A stretch of 64,000 nucleotides of DNA from Solwaraspora sp. WMMD406. GTDB taxonomy: Bacteria; Actinomycetota; Actinomycetes; Mycobacteriales; Micromonosporaceae. Position numbers and translations under genes: made by a program. The notes beneath the pieces are model-generated. The model was not told where the DNA came from. It worked only from the letters and a program-made list of their open reading frames with translations, and ran no database searches. Location of the stretch: NCBI RefSeq assembly GCF_029626025.1, contig NZ_JARUBF010000001.1:4526001-4590000 (forward strand), read 5' to 3'. Below, piece after piece: positions 9,191-18,192 of the stretch (within the stretch, counting starts at the first letter, position 1; each line of letters opens with the position of its first letter).

Positions 9191-9212
9191 AGTCAGTCAG
9201 TCAGTCAGTCAG
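9191..9212. repeat. AGTC tetranucleotide repeat, 5.5 copies
   Basis: The run AGTC is repeated from 9191 to 9212 and enters the last bases of the SecD-like gene, whose stop codon lies at 9209-9211. Slippage here would mainly alter the stop or the last residues. Confidence 0.8.
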
Positions 9213-10348
9213 CGGACGGTCTCGACCGCGACGACCGTCAACCTGGCGGGCAGTACGCCGTGCGCCAGCGTCGCCGCGAGCGTCCGGGCGGTGTCGGCGC
9301 CGAAGGCACCCGACAAGGTCGCGTCGCCGCGCACTACGTAAGGGACGTTGGGCGCGCTGAGCACCGTGTTGTCCAGCACGATCGCGATCTGCTGGTCCTC
9401 GCCGCCGGGCTTGCCGGCCGCCACCGTCTCCTCGGTCAGGGCGGTCCACTTGGGCTGGCCGGTCTCGGTGAACCGCAGCTGGATCACCCAGTCGCCCGTG
9501 CTCTGGTGGAGCTCCGCCTCCGCCGAGGCCAGGTCGGCGCCGACGACCTTGGCGACGTCGAGCAGATATCGGGTGGCCTGCTCGGAGTCGCAGGCGGCGG
9601 TGGACGCGTCGAGACGGTCGAAGACACCGGCCGGCCGGCGTTCGAGCGTCGGGCAGGTGATCGCCGGCACCCGGTACTGCAGCTCCGGAGGCAGGGCCGC
9701 GACTTCGGCACAGGTGAGTCCGGTGTACGCCGCCACCGCCGGGTCGTCCAGCCGTACCGGCTCGGATTCCTCGCCGGGCAGGTCGAAGGCGGTGCCGAGT
9801 TTGTCCTTGGCGGAGGCGGCGACGGCGACCGGGTCGAGCCTACCCGGCGGGTCGTCCGTGCACTCCGTATCGGTCACGGGCGGTTCCTCGAGCCGGGTGG
9901 CGAGGACCCGCCGGAAGCTGAGGCTGCCCGGTGCCAGCAGCGCCTCGACCTGATCGCTCTGCTCGCTGGCAGCAGTGACCAGCAGGGTCTCGTCGCCGAT
10001 CGCGGTGACCGTCGGCCTGGTCAGATCGGACTCGACCATCCGGTCCTGCAGGATCTGCTTGGTCTGCTCCAGCGCGCTGGTCGACGGCCGGTCGCCGGCC
10101 GGGCTCGACACCCGTACGGTGATCGCGACGTCGCCGGTGGCCGGACGCCCGTCCCATCGACCGAAGACCAGATAACCGGCGGTCGTGCCGGCGCTGACGA
10201 CGACCACGGCCGCGAGCCCGAGTGCCAGCCACACCCGACGGCGGGAGATCCGATTCGGTGCCGGCTCGGGCGGTAGGTAACCTTCCGGCACATATCCCAG
10301 TCCGGGTGGCGCGACACGATAGTCTGGCGCTGGCTCCTCCGTGGACAT
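9209..10348 (-). CDS. Single-pass protein with SecD P1-head-like domain
   Basis: 379 residues. A Pro-rich cytoplasmic tail is followed by one membrane segment near residues 36-58 (VWLALGLAAVVVVSAGTTAG). The outer part shows the SecD/SecDF periplasmic P1 pattern: ALEQTKQILQDRM, LLAPGSLSFRRVLATR, and later IAIVLDNTVLSAPNVPYVV with SGAFGADTARTLAATL and HGVLPARL. True SecD has five further membrane helices after this point; here the protein simply ends, so it cannot be a SecDF pump by itself and may be a regulatory or accessory form. Its start lies only 28 bases from the divergent Hsp70-like gene. Confidence 0.82.
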   Translation of the reverse strand: MSTEEPAPDYRVAPPGLGYVPEGYLPPEPAPNRISRRRVWLALGLAAVVVVSAGTTAGYLVFGRWDGRPATGDVAITVRVSSPAGDRPSTSALEQTKQILQDRMVESDLTRPTVTAIGDETLLVTAASEQSDQVEALLAPGSLSFRRVLATRLEEPPVTDTECTDDPPGRLDPVAVAASAKDKLGTAFDLPGEESEPVRLDDPAVAAYTGLTCAEVAALPPELQYRVPAITCPTLERRPAGVFDRLDASTAACDSEQATRYLLDVAKVVGADLASAEAELHQSTGDWVIQLRFTETGQPKWTALTEETVAAGKPGGEDQQIAIVLDNTVLSAPNVPYVVRGDATLSGAFGADTARTLAATLAHGVLPARLTVVAVETVR

Positions 10349-10376
10349 GCGACCAGGGTACGGGAGGTACGCACGG

Positions 10377-12173
10377 GTGCGTCTCGGGTTGGACTTCGGC
10401 ACGTCCACCACGGTCGGCGTGTTGCACCGGCCCGGCGGCCCGGTGACCCCGCTGCTGTTCGACTCGTCGCCGTTGCTGCCCTCGGCCGTCCATGTCGGGC
10501 CGGACGCCACCGTGCTCACCGGAACGGACGCCGAACGGGCGGCGGTCGCCTATCCAGCCGGGCTGGAGCCCAACCCGAAGCGGCGGATCGACGACGAGAC
10601 CAGTTGGCTCGGCGAACGGGAGTACGCCGTCGTCGATCTGATCGCGGCGGTCTTGGCTCGGCAGTGGGCAGAAGCGTCCCGCGTCTGCGGCCGAGCGCCG
10701 TCGGCTGTCGTGCTGACCCATCCGGCCGCCTGGGCACGCACTCGGCTGACCGTGCTGTCCGAGGCGGCGCGACGGGCCGGACTGCCGCCGGTGACGCTGG
10801 TTCCCGAACCGGTCGCCGCGGCCGCCTACTTCGTCTCCGTCCTGGGTCAACGGGTTCCGAGTGGCCGGGCGCTGGTCGTCTACGACCTGGGGGCCGGCAC
10901 CTTCGACCTCAGTGTGGTGCGCGGCGGCGCCGCCGGGTTCGAGGTGATCGCCACCAGTGGCCTCGACGACGTCGGCGGGCTGGATCTCGACGCCGTCGTC
11001 GTCGACCACGCCCGGACCCTCACCGCCCGGGCCAGCTCCGGCTGGGCCCGGTTGGACTGGCCGCAGACCAGTGCGGACTCCCGGGCCCGGCGGGATCTGT
11101 GGTGGGGCGCGCGGGCGGCCAAGGAGCTGCTGTCCCGGCACCCCCACGCCGATCTGCACATCCCGATCCTCGACGTCGATCTGCACATCACCCGGGAAGA
11201 GTTCGAGAAAGCCGCCCAGCCGTACCTCGACCGTACGGTCACCGCCACGCTCGACCTGCTGCGCCGGGCGGGGGTGGCACCGGAACACACGGCGGGAGTG
11301 TTCCTCGTCGGAGGATCCAGTCGGGTGCCGCTGATCGCCGCGCTGCTGCACCGGCGACTCAGGATCCCGCCCACCGTGATCGATCAGCCCGAACTGGTGG
11401 TCGCACAGGGGTGCCTGTATGTACCGCCAGCGCCACCGGCCGTGCCTCGACCGAGCGGACCCGCGGCGCCGCCCGGACCACCGGCGTTCCCGCCGCCCGG
11501 ACCACCGGCGTTCCCGCCGCCCGGACCACCGGCTCCGGCCGCGCCGGTGTTCCCACCGACCACACCGCCAGCGGTCAACGGCGTCCCGCCGCGTGGGGTG
11601 CTGCCGGCGGACTTCCCGGTCCATCTCGTCGAGCTGGCGCTCGGCGACCGGGTCGGGTACACGGTCCGCACCTACGTCACCGACGACGACGGGTCGACGA
11701 GCGCGGTGTTCGCCAGTCGGCGGGCGCGGCTCCCGCTGTTTCCCCGTCCTGAGCAGGCCAGCGACCACGCCGCCGGCACCGATGACCACGACATGACCTC
11801 GGTGCTGCACTGGGAATCGTTGAGTTCGTCGATGGCCACGGCGTTCCTACCGCTGACGCCGGACAACCGGTACCGGCTCGATCTGGTGCCGGTCACGTTG
11901 GAACGGCACCCGAAGCAGTGGCTGATCGATCTGGTGATCGAGACGGGAAACGTGGCGCGCGAGCTGATCGCCGCGCTCGACATCGCCGACGGCCACCTGC
12001 TCCTGGGCGAGGGCACGTTGCTGGACCGACTCGACGACGCGCTGCGGGTGGCGAGCCGGATGCCGTTTCGACGTGGACGTCGTGAGCTGCTCGCCTTCGA
12101 TCAGGCGCGCGTGGTCGACCACTGGCGACACGTCGTCGCGATGATCGAAAACCGGATCGACTGGCAGAGCTGA
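10377..12173 (+). CDS. Hsp70-like ATPase with Pro-rich linker and unique C-terminal domain
   Basis: 598 residues. The actin-like ATPase has phosphate-1 LGLDFGTSTTVGVLH, connect and phosphate-2 VVYDLGAGTFDLSVV, and adenosine motif VFLVGGSSRVPLI. The usual DnaK substrate-binding domain is absent; after residue about 350 comes a Pro/Gly/Ala linker built from near-identical 24-base repeats (11471-11518), then a domain of about 190 residues (FPVHLVELALGDRVGYTVRTY onward) with no recognised relative. GTG 10377 follows GGGAGGT by eight bases. Such DnaK-like proteins of actinomycetes are often co-located with envelope or stress genes; the partner here may be the divergent SecD-P1-like protein. Confidence 0.85.
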   Translation: MRLGLDFGTSTTVGVLHRPGGPVTPLLFDSSPLLPSAVHVGPDATVLTGTDAERAAVAYPAGLEPNPKRRIDDETSWLGEREYAVVDLIAAVLARQWAEASRVCGRAPSAVVLTHPAAWARTRLTVLSEAARRAGLPPVTLVPEPVAAAAYFVSVLGQRVPSGRALVVYDLGAGTFDLSVVRGGAAGFEVIATSGLDDVGGLDLDAVVVDHARTLTARASSGWARLDWPQTSADSRARRDLWWGARAAKELLSRHPHADLHIPILDVDLHITREEFEKAAQPYLDRTVTATLDLLRRAGVAPEHTAGVFLVGGSSRVPLIAALLHRRLRIPPTVIDQPELVVAQGCLYVPPAPPAVPRPSGPAAPPGPPAFPPPGPPAFPPPGPPAPAAPVFPPTTPPAVNGVPPRGVLPADFPVHLVELALGDRVGYTVRTYVTDDDGSTSAVFASRRARLPLFPRPEQASDHAAGTDDHDMTSVLHWESLSSSMATAFLPLTPDNRYRLDLVPVTLERHPKQWLIDLVIETGNVARELIAALDIADGHLLLGEGTLLDRLDDALRVASRMPFRRGRRELLAFDQARVVDHWRHVVAMIENRIDWQS

Positions 12174-12184
12174 CGTCGGGTCGG

Positions 12185-12412
12185 TCAGCCGCCCGACGGC
12201 GCGGCCGGTGCGCGGACGACCAACCGGTCCAGCAGCTCGCGGCTGGCGGCGGCCACGGCCGCCACGGCGGCGTCGAACGCCTCGGCGTTGTGCGCGGCCG
12301 GTTGCCGGAATCCGGAGATCTTGCGGACGTACTGCAGCGCGGCGGCCTCGATGTCGGCCTCGGTGACGTCGGTGGCGTACGGCTCACGAAGGGTCTTGAT
12401 GCTTCGGCACAT
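12185..12412 (-). CDS. DUF2277 family protein
   Basis: 75 residues with the signature opening MCRSIKTLREPYATDVTEAD and the core AALQYVRKISGFRQPAAHNAEAF. The family is small, helical and of unknown role. ATG 12412 is chosen because MCRSIKTL is the invariant family start; upstream AGGA supports it. It converges on the Hsp70-like gene, with 11 bases between stops. Confidence 0.85.
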   Translation of the reverse strand: MCRSIKTLREPYATDVTEADIEAAALQYVRKISGFRQPAAHNAEAFDAAVAAVAAASRELLDRLVVRAPAAPSGG

Positions 12413-12491
12413 GCGTCCATCCTGCCGCATCATCGGCCGAGCCGGCGTCGGCGCCTGCCGACGCCGGCCCGGTCGGCCGCCGTCGATCTGA

Positions 12492-14239
12492 TCACTCCCG
12501 CGAGGCCGGCTGGTCGATCCGGTCGGCCGCAGGGTGTGGTTGGTCGGCCGTCTCGCCGGGCTGACCGTAGTACGCGTCGCGCATGATCGCCTGCATGTCG
12601 TCGAGCATCGGCATCCGGGGATTGGCCGGGGCGCACTGGTCGTCGTAGGCGTTCATCGCCTGCTGCGGCAGACTGGCGAGGAACGACGTTTCGTCGACGC
12701 CGACCGCCTGGAACGACGGCTCGATACCGACCGCGTCGCGCAACCGTTCCACGGCGGCGGCGTACGACTCGACGCCTTCCTCCGGTGTCGCCGCCGGCAG
12801 GCCGAGCATCCGGGCGATCTCCGCGAAGCGTTCCGGGGCCCGGTAGTGCTCGTACTTCGGCCAACCGGAGAGCTTCGTCGGCCGGGCCCCGTTGTAGCGG
12901 ATGACATGCGGCATCAGGATCGCGTTGGTCCGCCCGTGGGCGATGTGGAAAGTCGCACCGAGCGTGTGCGACATAGCGTGCACGATGCCCAGAAACGCGT
13001 TGCCGAAGGCCATGCCGGCGATGGTGCCCGCGTTGTGCATCTTCTCCCGGGCCTCGGGGTCGGCCGCGCCGTTGACGACCGCCCGCTCCAGATAGCCGAA
13101 GATCAGTCGGATCGCCTGCAACGCCAGTCCGTCGGTGTAGTCGTTGGCATAGACCGACACGTACGACTCGGTGGCGTGGGTGAGCGCGTCGAAGCCGCTG
13201 TCAGCGGTCACCACCGCCGGCAGGTCCGCCGCGAGCACCGGGTCGATGATCGCCACGTTCGGAGTCAGCGCGTAGTCAGCCAACGGATACTTCTTGCCGG
13301 TGACCGTGTCGGTGATCACCGCGAACGGGGTGACCTCGGCGCCGGTTCCCGACGTGGTCGGGATGCAGACCAGCTTGGCGAGCACGCCGGGTGCGGGGAA
13401 GGTGAAGGCACGCTTACGGATGTCGAAGAACTTCTCCCGCATGTCGGCGAAGACCACGCCGGGGTGCTCGTAGCGCAGCCACATCACCTTGGCGGCGTCC
13501 ATCACCGATCCACCGCCGAGGGCGATTATCGTGTCGGGCCGGAAGTGACGCATCTGCTCCGCGCCGGCGTCCACCGTACGGATGCTCGGCTCCGGCTCGA
13601 CCGTGTCGATGATCTGCAGGGCGACCCGCTCGGCGCGGCCCTGCAACACGGTGAGGATCCGGTCGACGAACCCGAGCCGGGTCATGGTCGCGTCGGTCAC
13701 CACGGTGACCCGGTGCACGTCGGGCATGTCGGCGAGGTACCGGATCGCGTGCGGCTCGAAGTAGATCTTCGGCGGAACCTTGAACCACTGCAGGTTGTTG
13801 GTCCGCCGGGCGACCCGCTTGATGTTGAGCAGATTCAGCGCGGTCACGTTGTTCGACACCGAGTTACGCCCGTAGCTGCAACCGGGGTGATCCCGCAGAC
13901 CACACCGGCCGGCTCGGCGATCTCCACGATGCCGCTGATGTCGTCGCGGCCGACCACCCCGACCGTCTTCATCCCGGCCATGCTGTGGGTGACGTGCTCG
14001 CAGGCGAACATGTTTTTGACCGCTTTGTCCTCGAACACGCCGCGGCCGGTCTCCGTCACGGCCAGCCGGGCCAGGTCGCTGTGCCGGCCCAGCGCCGCGA
14101 TCGACGCCTTGCCGACGATCGTGTCGACCCGTTCCTGGTCGAACTCGGCGTAGTCGTCGAGCGCCTTCGACGCCGCCGCGACCAGGGCATCGATCGCCAC
14201 CTGGGTCTCGGTCGGCGGGGCCGCCAGGACTGCGGTCAT
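12492..14239 (-). pseudogene. adhE: adhE remnant: aldehyde-dehydrogenase half mostly deleted, alcohol-dehydrogenase half present
   Basis: AdhE normally has about 870-900 residues: an acetaldehyde-CoA dehydrogenase half and an iron alcohol dehydrogenase half. Here ATG 14239 (GAGGTGAT upstream) opens MTAVLAAPPTETQVAID and runs to EPAGVVCGITPV, the start of the first half, then reads into a stop near 13844. A second frame resumes at 13880 or so with GCSYGRNSVSNNVTALN, which in intact enzymes is the linker before the second half. About 300 residues, including the catalytic Cys of the first half, are missing and the junction is out of frame. The second half continues intact (ALGGGSVMDAAKVMWL; His-rich GIVHAMSHTLGATFHIAHG) to 12492. 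No start signal is obvious for a free-standing alcohol dehydrogenase. Confidence 0.85.
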
Positions 14240-14388
14240 CCGGATCACCTCGTTCGGTCGGCACCGGCGGCACCCCGCCGCCGGCCCTCGACCTCATCGT
14301 CGACCCTGCGCCTGCCCACGCGCTGTTGCCGGTCGACCTCGATCGGCGGGACCTTCGTCCCGATCGGACGCCCGCGACCCGGGTGCGG

Positions 14389-15078
14389 TCAGTCGGCCGT
14401 CCGTGCCCCCGCCAGGGCCTGCGCCTTCGCCGGCCAGGTGGGCAGACTCGCCGTGGCGCGCATCCCGGCGGACCGCACGGCGGCCCGCAGCGTGGCCTCG
14501 TCGGTCTCGGCGAGCTGCTGATACGTACGGATCCCGGCTGACTGCAGGGCGGCGGCCATCTTGGGGCCGATCCCCTCGATGCGTCGGAAGTCGTCGGCGG
14601 GCGCGGATTCGGGTGACACGGCCTGGGTCGGCACCGCCGCGACCGGCTCGGCTGCTGCCACCGGCTCGGCCGGGACAGTGGGTTCGGCTGCTGCCACCGG
14701 CTCGGGCGCGGCGGGCGCCGCGGCAGCGATCGGTTCCGGTTGGGCCGGGCCGGCCGGCACCGCCGGGTCAGGCTCAGCCGGCTCAGGCTCAGCCGACTCG
14801 GATACCGCGACCGGTTCGTCGGTGACGGCGCTGGTGACGGGCGGGTCGGTGACCGCCGCGACGGCGGGCGCGTCCGTCACGGCCGGGGTCGACCCCACCG
14901 GCGGCGTACTCGTCACCGGGTCGGAGACCGCCTCGTCGCCGTTTGCCGTCCCTGGTTCGGCGGACTGCCCGGCGGACCCCGCCGACGGGGATCGACGGCT
15001 CATCACCAGCCAGCCCGCCGCCGCGCCGAGCGCAACGACGACCAGGAGTATCAGTACGTTCCCCGGGGACCAGTCCAC
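14389..15078 (-). CDS. Membrane-anchored protein with C-terminal helix-hairpin-helix domain
   Basis: 229 residues. A single N-terminal membrane segment (NVLILLVVVALGAAAGWLV) is followed by about 130 residues of Ala/Pro/Glu/Val-rich low-complexity sequence, then a compact domain DDFRRIEGIGPKMAAALQSA continuing through YQQLAETDEATLRAAV, the two-HhH pattern of DUF4332-like and ribosomal S13-like nucleic-acid or protein binding modules. GTG 15078 was chosen for its GGAGGT seven bases upstream; GTG 15093 is the alternative. The combination of a membrane anchor with a putative DNA-binding HhH is typical of a small actinobacterial family with no assigned role. Confidence 0.8.
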   Translation of the reverse strand: MDWSPGNVLILLVVVALGAAAGWLVMSRRSPSAGSAGQSAEPGTANGDEAVSDPVTSTPPVGSTPAVTDAPAVAAVTDPPVTSAVTDEPVAVSESAEPEPAEPDPAVPAGPAQPEPIAAAAPAAPEPVAAAEPTVPAEPVAAAEPVAAVPTQAVSPESAPADDFRRIEGIGPKMAAALQSAGIRTYQQLAETDEATLRAAVRSAGMRATASLPTWPAKAQALAGARTAD

Positions 15079-15231
15079 GGCAACCTCCAGCACCGAAGTC
15101 GGGATCGCGAAAGGGTTTCGTCAAGGCCTTGCCGCTGTCAACCTACGGGCTGAGGCATGACACTGCTGCGGCAGGTGCACCCGCTACTCGCTGCCAACCG
15201 GTCCGGAACGGTGCGTGTCACGAACCTGCCG

Positions 15232-16377
15232 TCACCGGCCGAAGAAGGGTTTGCGTCCACCGTGCCGGGCCAGCTCCGCCTGGTCTGCCGTGGTCAGCCG
15301 GACCCGGCCGGTGACCGCCCGTACCAGGTGTGCCCGGTCCCACCCGCGAGCCGCGCGCAGCGGCGCGCCGGTGTGTCCGAGTGCCAGTGCCACCACCACA
15401 TCCGCGCCGGGTCCGGTCAGACACGGCGGGAGACCGAGCGCGTCGGTGACGTCCAGGCCGTGTACGGCCGCCTCGACCACCCTGGTCGCCTGGAAGTCGG
15501 TGAGTGTCATCAGGTCGCCGTGCCTGGTCACCACGCGGCGATCGGCTGGTTGCGCCGCCACGAGTTCGGCGATCACGCTGGCGCGACGGGCCAGGTCGTC
15601 AACCAGGCGCTGAGGCGGTTCGGCATCGGCCAGCCGGCGCGCGTGGTCGATCCGGGCCGTGTCCTGTGCTGGTGCGAAACGGGCGTCGGCCACGTAGTAC
15701 CCGGCGGCGGAGACCAACTCCGTGTCGTCGCCGGTCTCCGCCGCCGGCGCGCTCCGGCCGGATCGGTGCTCGGCGGTACGAGGTGCGTCGAGCAGCTCGG
15801 TGGTCCGACCGAGCGCTGTCACCGTGTGGGCCAGCAACTCCCGGACCGTCCACGGTGCGCAGCGGGTGGGCCGGTCGAACTCGACGTCGGGGACGGAGCG
15901 CAGAAGCGCGACGAGCGCACCTGCCTCGGCGCGGTACGCGGCGTCCACCTCGGCGCGGCGCCAGACCCGTTCGACCACCCGGAACCGTTCGGCCACCACG
16001 AGGGTCTCGTCGTCGACGGTGAAGTCGGGGCGGCCGAGCGACGCCCGCATCTCGGCGGAGTGCCAGAACGACTCGTGCCCGGCACGCCACCGGGCGATCG
16101 TCCGGAACCCCTCGCCCTCGTCGACGGCGTGCGCGAGATCCACCTCGGCGAGGGGCAGCGTCCGTACCCGCGGGGTCTCCAGCACCGCGCACGGCTGGTC
16201 GGCGGAGTCGACCAGCAGGGTCCGATCCCCGGGTCGGGGCAGGGGTTCCCCGTCGAGGTCGTACTGCGGCGCCAGCCCGGTGGTCGCGGTCTTGTCCCCG
16301 GCCAGGATCGCGTCGACCAGACGATCGCGCAGCGGTCCGGGAAAGGCGAATTCGGCTTTCGGTAGTTCGATCACCAT
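15232..16377 (-). CDS. ASCH domain fused to maleylpyruvate-isomerase (mycothiol-type) domain
   Basis: 381 residues. Residues 1-140 or so form an ASCH module (MVIELPKAEFAFPGPLRDRL, DAILAGDKTATTGL, LVDSADQPCAVLETPRV, FWHSAEMRASLG), a fold linked to RNA or ligand binding. The rest resembles the DinB-like N-terminal domain of mycothiol-dependent maleylpyruvate isomerases: VEFDRPTRCAPWTVRELLAHTV, then RHGDLMTLTDFQATRVVEAAVHGLD. ATG 16377 follows GAGGAG by a few bases. I infer a two-domain enzyme or regulator; no substrate can be named. It is divergent from a GNAT gene with a perfect palindrome between. Confidence 0.82.
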   Translation of the reverse strand: MVIELPKAEFAFPGPLRDRLVDAILAGDKTATTGLAPQYDLDGEPLPRPGDRTLLVDSADQPCAVLETPRVRTLPLAEVDLAHAVDEGEGFRTIARWRAGHESFWHSAEMRASLGRPDFTVDDETLVVAERFRVVERVWRRAEVDAAYRAEAGALVALLRSVPDVEFDRPTRCAPWTVRELLAHTVTALGRTTELLDAPRTAEHRSGRSAPAAETGDDTELVSAAGYYVADARFAPAQDTARIDHARRLADAEPPQRLVDDLARRASVIAELVAAQPADRRVVTRHGDLMTLTDFQATRVVEAAVHGLDVTDALGLPPCLTGPGADVVVALALGHTGAPLRAARGWDRAHLVRAVTGRVRLTTADQAELARHGGRKPFFGR

Positions 16378-16411
16378 GGCTCCTCGCTCAGGTGGTCCGA
16401 CCGTACCGGCG

Positions 16412-16461
16412 ATCCGGATTGTTCCGGTGCCGGGCAGGCCCGGCACCGGAACAATCCGGAT
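16412..16461. promoter_or_regulatory. Perfect 23-bp inverted repeat, 4-base loop, in divergent intergenic region
   Basis: Positions 16412-16434 and 16439-16461 are exact reverse complements around CAGG. The element sits almost centrally between the two divergent starts, 34 bases from the minus start (16377) and 33 from the plus start (16495). A terminator makes no sense between two genes that diverge, so an operator, a transcript leader structure or a small mobile palindrome is more likely. Confidence 0.75.
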
Positions 16462-16494
16462 GACGATCTCGGTGCCGTACGCCACGATGTGGCG

Positions 16495-17052
16495 ATGACA
16501 TCGTCAGACCGACCCTCGGTTGCGCTGCACCCGATGACCCAGACAGAGTTCGACGACCGATTTCCCCGGTTGTTGGAGGGCTACGCCGCGAGCCTGGTGC
16601 GGTCCGGACGGGCCACCAACGCCACCGCGATAGCCGAATCACGACGTCAACACGACGAGTTGCTGCCGGCCGGGCTGGCCACCGAGCGCATGCTCTTCCT
16701 GATCGCGCGGGCGGCGGATGCCGCCGACGCGCCACCGGTCGGTTGGCTCTGGGTCGGACTGCCCGAGCCGGCAGAGCACGACCGGCCGGCCTGGATCTAC
16801 TACGTAGAGGTCGACGCGGGTCAGCGCGGCAACGGGTACGGACGGACCATACTGTCCACGATCGAACCGCTGCTCGCCGAACGTGGGGTGACCCGGATCG
16901 GGCTCAACGTCTTCTCGGACAATCCAGTGGCCCGCCGACTGTACGAGTCGATCGGATTCGCCGTCACCGCCCAGCAGATGATCAAGTCGATCGGTCCGGT
17001 CGCCGCGCGGGACGACATCGATCCGCTCGCCGGGCGGGACAGCGAGCTGTGA
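16495..17052 (+). CDS. GNAT family N-acetyltransferase
   Basis: 185 residues. The acetyl-CoA region is clear: WIYYVEVDAGQRGNGYGRTIL gives the V-x5-R/Q-G-x-G/A loop (QRGNGYG), and IGLNVFSDNPVARRLYESIGF is the C-terminal motif. Helices before residue 60 vary as usual. The acceptor is unknown. ATG 16495 follows a GTG at 16489 in the same frame, so either could be used. The gene is preceded by the 23-bp palindrome and converges on the DUF6510-type gene. Confidence 0.87.
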   Translation: MTSSDRPSVALHPMTQTEFDDRFPRLLEGYAASLVRSGRATNATAIAESRRQHDELLPAGLATERMLFLIARAADAADAPPVGWLWVGLPEPAEHDRPAWIYYVEVDAGQRGNGYGRTILSTIEPLLAERGVTRIGLNVFSDNPVARRLYESIGFAVTAQQMIKSIGPVAARDDIDPLAGRDSEL

Positions 17053-17126
17053 CGCCGGCTCCGAGAATCGGCGGCGGCCGGGCGTCCCGACCGGTGATCG
17101 CCCGCGCCATGCCTGACCCGCCCTGC

Positions 17127-17426
17127 TCAGCCGGGCGGCATCGCGATCCGTAGGCTCACCGCACCGTGCAGGTCGAGCCAGACCTCGTCGGGACCGCGCA
17201 CCAGGCGCAGCAGCACCCCGGCGCAATGCGGGCAGCGAGCGACCAGGCCCGGGGCGTTCGGATAGACCATCAGGGCCGCGAGCGGACCGGCCCGTCCGCA
17301 GCCGGCACAGCGGCCGACCGCGGTGGTGACGTCGACCGCGAAGATCTCGGTGAGCGGGCCGGCCAGCGCGTTGCCGTCCAGATGTCCCCCGTCACGCACC
17401 GCCGGGGCCGCCAGTTGTTCGGTCAT
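17127..17426 (-). CDS. DUF6510-like zinc-ribbon protein
   Basis: 99 residues with two CxxC pairs, VGRCAGCGRAGPLAAL and VARCPHCAGVLLRLV, about 30 residues apart, giving a probable zinc or iron site; flanking segments are beta-rich. The ATG has GGAGGT in CACCGGAGGTTGAG just upstream. It is the last gene of an operon with the flavin reductase and the sulfite-oxidase-like protein (1 base after the former), an arrangement that suggests a redox accessory role. Confidence 0.83.
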   Translation of the reverse strand: MTEQLAAPAVRDGGHLDGNALAGPLTEIFAVDVTTAVGRCAGCGRAGPLAALMVYPNAPGLVARCPHCAGVLLRLVRGPDEVWLDLHGAVSLRIAMPPG

Positions 17427-17427
17427 C

Positions 17428-18192
17428 TCAACCTCCGGTGGGTCCGAAACGCTCGGTACGGACACGGCGTGGACCGTGTCCGAGAGCGACGAGGATGTCC
17501 GCTGCCGTCTCGACGAAACCAGTCGGACCGCAGACGAAACACATCGGTGCCAGTTCCGCGGGCCAGCCGTGGCGGTTGAGGTGGGCGACCCCGAGCCGTC
17601 CCACCCGGCCCGGCCAGCCGTCCGGCGCGTGCCGGGTGTACACGTAGCTGACGTCCAACCCGGCATCGTCGCGTACCCGCCGGCGCAGCTCGTCGGCGTA
17701 GTAGGCGTCCTGCGCTGTCCGTACCGAATAGACCAGCCGGAACGGCACCCGGCTACCGGCGGCCCGGCGGGCACGTATCATCGCCATCAATGGGACGATC
17801 CCGGAACCGCCGGCGACCAGGAGCACCGGATCGGCGGCTTCGGAGCGCCAGACGAACCAGCCGCCCACGGGTCCGCGAATCTCCACCGGGTCCCCGACCG
17901 TGTACGGTCCGGTCAGGTATCCGGAGACCTCACCGTCGGGGACCTGCTGCACGGTCAGCTCGACCCGATCGCCGTCCGCCGGTCCGGCGATCGAGTAGCT
18001 GCGCTGCGCCTGGTAACCGTCGTCGGCGGTGAGTCGGACGTCGACGTGCTGCCCCGGCAGGTGGCCGGGCCACCCCGGGACGTCGAGGATCAGCGTACGA
18101 GCGGTGGGGGTTTCCGGGCGGGCCGCTGCCAGCCGCGCCACGCGCCACCCCAGCCGGCCGGTCAATCGCCCTGGTACCGCTGCTCGCGCCAC
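17428..18192 (-). CDS. FNR-type FAD/NAD(P)H oxidoreductase
   Basis: 254 residues. The FAD-binding RxYS motif occurs as QAQRSYSIAGPADGD, followed by PVGGWFVW and the NAD(P)-binding GGSGIVPLMAMIRA; the C-terminal CGPTGFVE matches the CGxxxF motif of ferredoxin-NADP reductase-like domains. There is no Fe-S domain, so electrons probably pass between NAD(P)H and another protein, most likely the sulfite-oxidase-like neighbour. Its GTG start at 18192 lies 31 bases inside the upstream gene, so translation is probably coupled. Confidence 0.88.
   Translation of the reverse strand: MARAAVPGRLTGRLGWRVARLAAARPETPTARTLILDVPGWPGHLPGQHVDVRLTADDGYQAQRSYSIAGPADGDRVELTVQQVPDGEVSGYLTGPYTVGDPVEIRGPVGGWFVWRSEAADPVLLVAGGSGIVPLMAMIRARRAAGSRVPFRLVYSVRTAQDAYYADELRRRVRDDAGLDVSYVYTRHAPDGWPGRVGRLGVAHLNRHGWPAELAPMCFVCGPTGFVETAADILVALGHGPRRVRTERFGPTGG

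Noticed and set aside
12492-14239. Two separate intact genes (short ALDH-like and Fe-ADH)
   Set aside because: The pieces are the ends of one AdhE and the second lacks its own start signal; a deletion in one gene explains both.
16412-16461. Rho-independent terminator
   Set aside because: It lies between divergent starts with no T-run; a regulatory role is more likely.
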